A model generated the notes under the pieces. It was not told where the DNA came from. It ran no database searches and saw only the letters and a program-made list of their open reading frames with translations. Shown in pieces: positions 14,609 through 17,816 of a stretch of DNA of 17,816 bases. The position numbers and the translations under genes were made by a program. The first letter of the stretch is position 1. Every line of letters begins with the position of its first letter. The stretch comes from an uncultured Limnohabitans sp. (GTDB lineage: Bacteria; Pseudomonadota; Gammaproteobacteria; Burkholderiales; Burkholderiaceae_C), in the NCBI RefSeq assembly GCF_937889215.1, contig NZ_CALBEX010000493.1, positions 1 to 17,816 on the forward strand. The letters run 5' to 3'.

Positions 14609-14995
14609 ATGGCGATACCTTGGTTGATGGCGCTCAAAGTGATTCCCTGAGGCGATGTGATCGAGCACGCGCCTTCGGTGCTCAAAGCCGCACGCAAGCT
14701 GATGGACCGCCAAGCCCCTCAGCCGCCCGACCAAGCAGGCACCCCCGTCACAACGACCCCGGTCAGTGCGGTGCCCAGCTTGGCTGAACTCAAAAACGCT
14801 TTGATTGCTGCGCAAGGCCAGATCGACCGCCAAGCACAGACTCAGCGCGAACTCACCGAAACCCTGGCCGACTTGGCCGAACAAAATGCCCGCTTGGTCA
14901 GTGCCGTGGAAATGCTGCGCCTGCGTACGCGGGTGTTGGTGTGGTGTGGCGTGGCGATGTTGGTTTGGTTGGTGGGGCTGACTTGGTGGGGCTGA
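14609..14995 (+). pseudogene. Small coiled-coil/membrane-anchored protein gene with an in-frame TGA
   Basis: An ATG at 14609 with AAGGA upstream starts MAIPWLMALKVIP, then TGA at 14648-14650, then the same frame continues as GDVIEHAPSVLKAARKLMDRQ to 14995. The phase is unbroken, so a single change, probably TGG (Trp) to TGA, interrupts a gene of about 128 codons. After the stop the protein has a Pro/Thr-rich hinge (about 22-40 of the remnant), a long heptad-like helix (LAELKNALIAAQGQ through VSAVEMLRLR) and one C-terminal membrane helix (VLVWCGVAMLVWLVGLTWWG). A GTG at 14657 with GAGG before it could restart translation and yield a 112-residue product. The family is one I associate with small Burkholderiales proteins but do not know by name; function unknown. 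Readthrough, a sequencing error or a true pseudogene are all possible. Confidence 0.6.
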
Positions 14996-15011
14996 ATCAA
15001 GAGGGTCGCAC

Positions 15012-15028
15012 TTGAGCACTTTGCTCAA
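15012..15028 (+). other. Hairpin TTGAGCA-CTT-TGCTCAA downstream of the coiled-coil gene
   Basis: A perfect 7-bp stem with a 3-nt loop lies 17 bp after the stop codon of the small coiled-coil gene. The following bases are T-rich but broken by G (TGGGTGTTTGATTGTT), so it is at best a weak terminator. Confidence 0.35.
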
Positions 15029-15162
15029 TGGGTGTTTGATTGTTGGGCTTATGAACGCTTGATGACTACTTCTGCACGCTGCTGACACCCCGTTGTCAGT
15101 ACCCCTCAGGCAAAGTCCTCCCCAGTGCACAGACGGTCTGAGCACATTCAGGGAAAAGACAA

Positions 15163-15540
15163 ATGCAAAAAGTGATCGATTGGTTTGAGATTCCGGTCAG
15201 CGATGTGCCGCGTGCGCAAGCGTTTTACGAAGCGGTGCTGCAAACCACCATGCAACGTGAAAGCTTTGCCGGGCCGGGCATGCAGATGGCGGTGTTTGCG
15301 GGGGAGGGCGATGCGACCAAGGGCGCGCTGATGTCGGGACACCCGGCTTTGCAGGTGGGTGCTTGTGGGGCGTTGGTGTATTTGCATGCGGGGGCATCGC
15401 TCGATTCGGCTTTGCAGCGTGTGGAGGATGCCGGTGGGCAGGTGCTCATGGGCAAGATGGCCTTGCCCGAGGGCCTGGGTTTCATGGCGCACATGCGCGA
15501 TGTGGATGGCAATCGGGTGGGCTTGCACGCTTACGCTTGA
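15163..15540 (+). CDS. VOC (glyoxalase/bleomycin-resistance) family protein
   Basis: The 125-residue protein has the vicinal oxygen chelate fold pattern. DWFEIPVSDVPRAQAFYEAVL begins the first beta-alpha-beta-beta-beta unit. GALVYLHAGASLDSALQRVEDAGGQVL begins the second, and the usual end DVDGNRVGLHAYA closes it. Family members bind a metal and act as lyases, dioxygenases or resistance proteins, or simply bind a ligand; this one is too general to assign a substrate. The ATG at 15163 has an AGGGAA site at good spacing. It is the first of four plus-strand genes; the WYL regulator gene follows after 39 bp and may control it. VOC genes next to YafY-type regulators are common in proteobacteria as far as I recall. 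Confidence 0.88.
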   Translation: MQKVIDWFEIPVSDVPRAQAFYEAVLQTTMQRESFAGPGMQMAVFAGEGDATKGALMSGHPALQVGACGALVYLHAGASLDSALQRVEDAGGQVLMGKMALPEGLGFMAHMRDVDGNRVGLHAYA

Positions 15541-15579
15541 AAATCAGCGTTTTACCCGTCCACCAGAACTGCACATCCC

Positions 15580-16284
15580 ATGCGCCGCGCTGACCGTCTA
15601 TTCCAGATTGTTCAACTCATCCGGGGCCGCCGCCTGACCACAGCCCGTTGGCTGGCGCAACGCTTGGAAGTGTCCGAGCGCACGGTATACCGCGATGTGT
15701 CCGACCTGCAATACCAAGGCGTGCCCATCGAGGGCGAGGCGGGGGTGGGCTACCGGCTGGGTGATGGCTTTGATCTGCCGCCGCTGATCTTCACCCCGCA
15801 AGAGGCGCAGGCCTTGGTGGTGATGACGCGGGTGGCGCAGCAGTGGCTGGACCCGGCGCTGGCCCGAGCGAGCGAATCGGCTTTGTCGCGGGTGCTCAGT
15901 GTCTTACCCGCAGGCCAGCGCCATGCGGCGCAGCACACGCCGGTGTATTCGCCGCCTTGGGGCTTGACCGCTGAGCAACAACCGCACTTGCAGCTGTGGC
16001 GCGAAGCCACACAGGGGCTGCACAAGTTGGCGCTGGTTTACAACGATGCACAAGCCCGCACCAGCGAGCGCACGGTGTGGCCCTTGGGCAGTTTTTTCTG
16101 GGGCGCGGTCTGGACACTGGTGGCTTGGTGCGAAATGCGTCAGGACTTTCGCAGTTTCCGACTCGACCGCATACAGTCCATTACAGTCTTGTCGCAGACC
16201 TTTCACTTGGTCGAGGGGCAACGCCTGATCGACTATTTGCGCCAACAAGGCGTGGACCCGCAGGCGTTGGCCGAGGGTCGATGA
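15580..16284 (+). CDS. YafY-type transcriptional regulator (HTH_11 + WYL)
   Basis: The 234-residue protein begins with a DeoR/HTH_11-type winged helix (RRADRLFQIVQLIRG, TTARWLAQRLEVSERTVYRDVSDLQ, then the wing GVPIEGEAGVGYRLG, about 1-62). A linker helix region follows, and a WYL domain (about 145-215) carries RTVWPLGSFFWGAVWTLVAWCEMRQDFRSFRLDRI. WYL domains sense ligands, in some cases nucleic-acid pieces or nucleotides. The YafY subgroup pattern WTLVAWCE..DFR.FRLDRI is clear. No strong ribosome binding site precedes the ATG at 15580, but it matches the family's usual MRRADRL start. It probably controls its flanking genes. The next gene begins 13 bp after its stop codon. Confidence 0.92.
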   Translation: MRRADRLFQIVQLIRGRRLTTARWLAQRLEVSERTVYRDVSDLQYQGVPIEGEAGVGYRLGDGFDLPPLIFTPQEAQALVVMTRVAQQWLDPALARASESALSRVLSVLPAGQRHAAQHTPVYSPPWGLTAEQQPHLQLWREATQGLHKLALVYNDAQARTSERTVWPLGSFFWGAVWTLVAWCEMRQDFRSFRLDRIQSITVLSQTFHLVEGQRLIDYLRQQGVDPQALAEGR

Positions 16285-16297
16285 AGAGGACGTTTTC

Positions 16298-16759
16298 ATG
16301 AAAATCGCAGAGATCGAAACGCGGGCTGTGTGGGGCCTGTCGGTGCGCACCCGAAACGCCGAAGAGATGCAGGCCGATACGGCGCGAATAGGCCAACTGT
16401 GGTCCGACTTTGCCGCGCAGATCGCGCCAAATCTGGCGAAGGGCGCACGGGTGTATGGCGTTTATCACGGCTATGAGTCGGATACCCAGGGGGCCTTTGA
16501 TGTGCTGGCGGGCTCCGATGCCTTGCCCCCCGCCGCAGGTGATTCACTCGCGCTCACCCGAATTGACATCGCCCCCGGGCCGCATTTGGTGTTTGACGCG
16601 CCTGGGGCCATGCCCCAAGCAGTGGTGGATGCCTGGACACGTGTTTGGCGCTACTTTGCCGACCCTTTGTGCCCGCACCAACGGACCTACAGCACAGACT
16701 TTGAGTCTTATCCACCTGATGGGCTGAAAGAAATTTTCATCGGTGTGCGGCCATCATGA
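16298..16759 (+). CDS. GyrI-like (AraC effector-binding) domain protein
   Basis: The 153-residue protein fits the stand-alone GyrI-like/effector-binding fold: an opening MKIAEIETRAVWGLSVRT strand, RIGQLWSDFAAQIAPNL helix, ARVYGVYHGYESDTQGAFDVLAGSD, and a late PQAVVDAWTRVWRYFADP helix with YSTDFESYPPDG. Such domains bind small, often cationic or drug-like ligands and some act as hydrolases; no DNA-binding part is present. The ATG at 16298 has AGAGGA eight bases upstream. It lies 13 bp after the YafY-type regulator and its stop overlaps the start of the EVE gene (ATGA), so the genes are translationally coupled. It may bind or degrade the ligand sensed by the WYL regulator, which is only inference. 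Confidence 0.85.
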   Translation: MKIAEIETRAVWGLSVRTRNAEEMQADTARIGQLWSDFAAQIAPNLAKGARVYGVYHGYESDTQGAFDVLAGSDALPPAAGDSLALTRIDIAPGPHLVFDAPGAMPQAVVDAWTRVWRYFADPLCPHQRTYSTDFESYPPDGLKEIFIGVRPS

Positions 16760-17226
16760 ACTACTGGATCGGTGTGGTCAGCCGCTCGCATGTGCTGCGC
16801 GGAGTTGCTGGTGGATTTGCGCAGATGAACCACGGCAAGCAGGCGCCGCTCAATCGCATGAAGGCGGGCGATGGCCTGATTTATTACTCGCCGCGTGAGT
16901 CATATCCCGACGGTGCGCCTTTGCAGGCGTTCACGGCCTTGGGGTTCATCCGATCGGGGGAGGTGTATGAATACGACATGACGCCCGACGGCGTGTCAGG
17001 CTTTGTGCCTTGGCGCATCGATGTGGACTACCAGCTTGCGCAACCGGTTCCCATCAAGCCCTTGATTGCACAGTTGGAATTCATCACCGACAAAACCCAT
17101 TGGGGGGCGGTGTTTCGATTTGGTCAGCTCAAGATCAGCGAGGCTGATTTCCGAAAAATCGCAGCGGAGATGGGGTGTGGCCACGCGCCTCAACAGGTTT
17201 CGCCGGTTCAGCCAGCGCTGTTTTGA
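16756..17226 (+). CDS. EVE domain-containing protein
   Basis: The 156-residue protein matches the EVE (PUA-like) fold in its MNYWIGVVSRSHV opening, the KAGDGLIYYSPRESYPDGAPLQAFTALGFIRSGEVYEYD stretch, and the FVPWRIDVDY and ITDKTHWGAVFRFGQLKISEADFRKIAAEM parts. EVE domains bind modified bases in nucleic acid in several systems and also occur in stand-alone proteins of unknown role such as this size class. The ATG overlaps the preceding stop (ATGA, 16756-16759). Its own TGA abuts the stop codon of the convergent glutathione peroxidase gene with no base between. Specific target not known. Confidence 0.9.
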   Translation: MNYWIGVVSRSHVLRGVAGGFAQMNHGKQAPLNRMKAGDGLIYYSPRESYPDGAPLQAFTALGFIRSGEVYEYDMTPDGVSGFVPWRIDVDYQLAQPVPIKPLIAQLEFITDKTHWGAVFRFGQLKISEADFRKIAAEMGCGHAPQQVSPVQPALF

Positions 17227-17709
17227 TCAAGCCGCCAGCGCCGCCTCAATGTCCTTGGCGATCTTCTCGGGCGAGTCTTGCGGCGCATAGCGCTTGATCA
17301 CACGCCCATCGCGCCCCACCAAAAACTTGGTGAAGTTCCATTTGATGGCCTTGCTGCCCAAGAGGCCTGGTGCTTCTGCGGTGAGCCATTGGTACAGCGG
17401 GTGTGCCTCGTCGCCGTTCACTTTGACCTTGCTCATCATCTGAAAGCTCACGCCGTAGTTCTTTTGGCAGAAGCTGGCAATCTGCGTGTCATCGCCCGGG
17501 TCTTGGCTGGCAAACTGGTTGCAGGGAAAGCCCAGCAAGGCCAAGCCTTGGTCCGCGTAGGTTTTGTGCAGTTTTTCCAGTCCGGTGAACTGGGGCGTGA
17601 AGCCGCAGGCGCTGGCGGTGTTGACGATCAGCATCACCTGACCCTTGTAGCGCGACAGGGGCACGGTTTGGTTGTCGATGCTTTGGGCTTCGAGGTCGTA
17701 GAGGCTCAT
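17227..17709 (-). CDS. Glutathione peroxidase family (thioredoxin-type) peroxidase
   Basis: The 160-residue protein has the family motifs in order: NTASACGFTPQF with peroxidatic Cys35, LLGFPCNQFASQDPG with Gln65, and KWNFTKFLV with Trp124 and Asn125, completing the Cys-Gln-Trp-Asn set. Cys81 (SFCQKNYGVSF) is where the resolving Cys lies in Cys-type GPx enzymes, so thioredoxin rather than glutathione may be the reductant. It is a Cys enzyme with no selenocysteine. It reduces hydrogen peroxide and lipid hydroperoxides. There is no signal peptide, so it is cytoplasmic. The ATG at 17709 lacks an obvious ribosome binding site but is at the family's usual start. Its gene converges on the EVE gene. 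Confidence 0.95.
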   Translation of the reverse strand: MSLYDLEAQSIDNQTVPLSRYKGQVMLIVNTASACGFTPQFTGLEKLHKTYADQGLALLGFPCNQFASQDPGDDTQIASFCQKNYGVSFQMMSKVKVNGDEAHPLYQWLTAEAPGLLGSKAIKWNFTKFLVGRDGRVIKRYAPQDSPEKIAKDIEAALAA

Positions 17710-17779
17710 GGGGTTCGTTTTGTTGGGTGTGGACAGAGGGACATCATGCCAGTGACAGCCCCCGGGTGGGCAGCGCGGT

Positions 17780-17815
17780 TCAGTTGGCCTTGTGGCCAGG
17801 CCCGATGATGGACAG
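17780..17815 (-). CDS. Possible 3' end of a truncated gene at the window edge
   Basis: On the minus strand a frame open to the window edge reads LSIIGPGHKAN and stops at a TGA (17780-17782), 70 bp upstream of the peroxidase gene. It could be the end of a gene that continues beyond the window. Twelve codons are far too few for identification. Confidence 0.2.
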   Translation of the reverse strand: MSIIGPGHKAN

Positions 17816-17816
17816 C

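Noticed and set aside
14648..14650. TGA read as selenocysteine
   Set aside because: No selenocysteine insertion hairpin was evident and the residue expected there looks like Trp, so a simple nonsense change is far more likely.
14407..14697. N-terminal extension of ATPase copy 2 upstream of 14406
   Set aside because: The family start, adjoining AAGG and promoter all point to 14406, and the extension crosses the promoter palindrome and the divergent small gene.

Overview
The window looks like chromosomal DNA from a betaproteobacterium, most likely of the family Comamonadaceae (Rhodoferax/Limnohabitans/Curvibacter-like). This rests on the high GC, the gene content (ComM/YifB, a TorF-type porin with glnK-amtB, GlcE/GlcF, GlxA, DUF1272, a YafY-type WYL regulator) and the protein wording. 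It is inference, because no database search was possible. I see no rRNA, tRNA, CRISPR array or recognisable insertion sequence.

Layout. (1) 42-2833, minus strand: comM/yifB, then an MFS transporter. (2) 3028-5527, plus strand: an ammonium-acquisition operon of TorF-type outer-membrane porin, P-II protein GlnK and ammonium channel AmtB. A textbook sigma-54 promoter (-24/-12) and a near-consensus NtrC box precede it, and a hairpin terminator closes it. (3) 5714-9140, plus strand: an SMP-30/gluconolactonase-like hydrolase, then glycolate oxidase subunits glcE and glcF, with no glcD here. (4) 9200-10008, plus strand: a HipB-like XRE regulator whose stop codon overlaps the start of a NUDIX hydrolase. 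(5) 10107-14406, minus strand: two related AAA+/DUF4143 ATPases bracket an isochorismatase-like hydrolase, a DUF1272 zinc-ribbon protein and a GlxA-type AraC regulator. (6) 14609-14995, plus strand: a small coiled-coil membrane protein gene broken by an in-frame TGA at codon 14. (7) 15163-17226, plus strand: a run of VOC protein, YafY/WYL regulator, GyrI-like protein and EVE-domain protein. It meets a convergent glutathione peroxidase gene stop codon to stop codon.

Most interesting. The 9.1-14.5 kb accessory stretch has three genes for predicted DNA-binding proteins: the XRE protein and the two DUF4143 ATPases, which carry an internal winged-helix-like segment. Each is preceded by a palindrome that encloses a plausible sigma-70 promoter and reaches, or nearly reaches, the start codon. 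The predicted transcription start falls at or beside the ATG. This suggests leaderless, self-repressed genes. The best case is a 41-bp palindrome at 11257-11297 with 19 of 20 base pairs matched. The NtrC/sigma-54 signals before the porin make the outer-membrane protein a likely nitrogen-starvation gene.

No stretch longer than 300 bases is without a gene. The longest gaps (about 170-200 bp) lie at 2834-3027, 4407-free coding aside at 5528-5713, 14407-14608 and 14996-15162; signals seen in them are listed as features.
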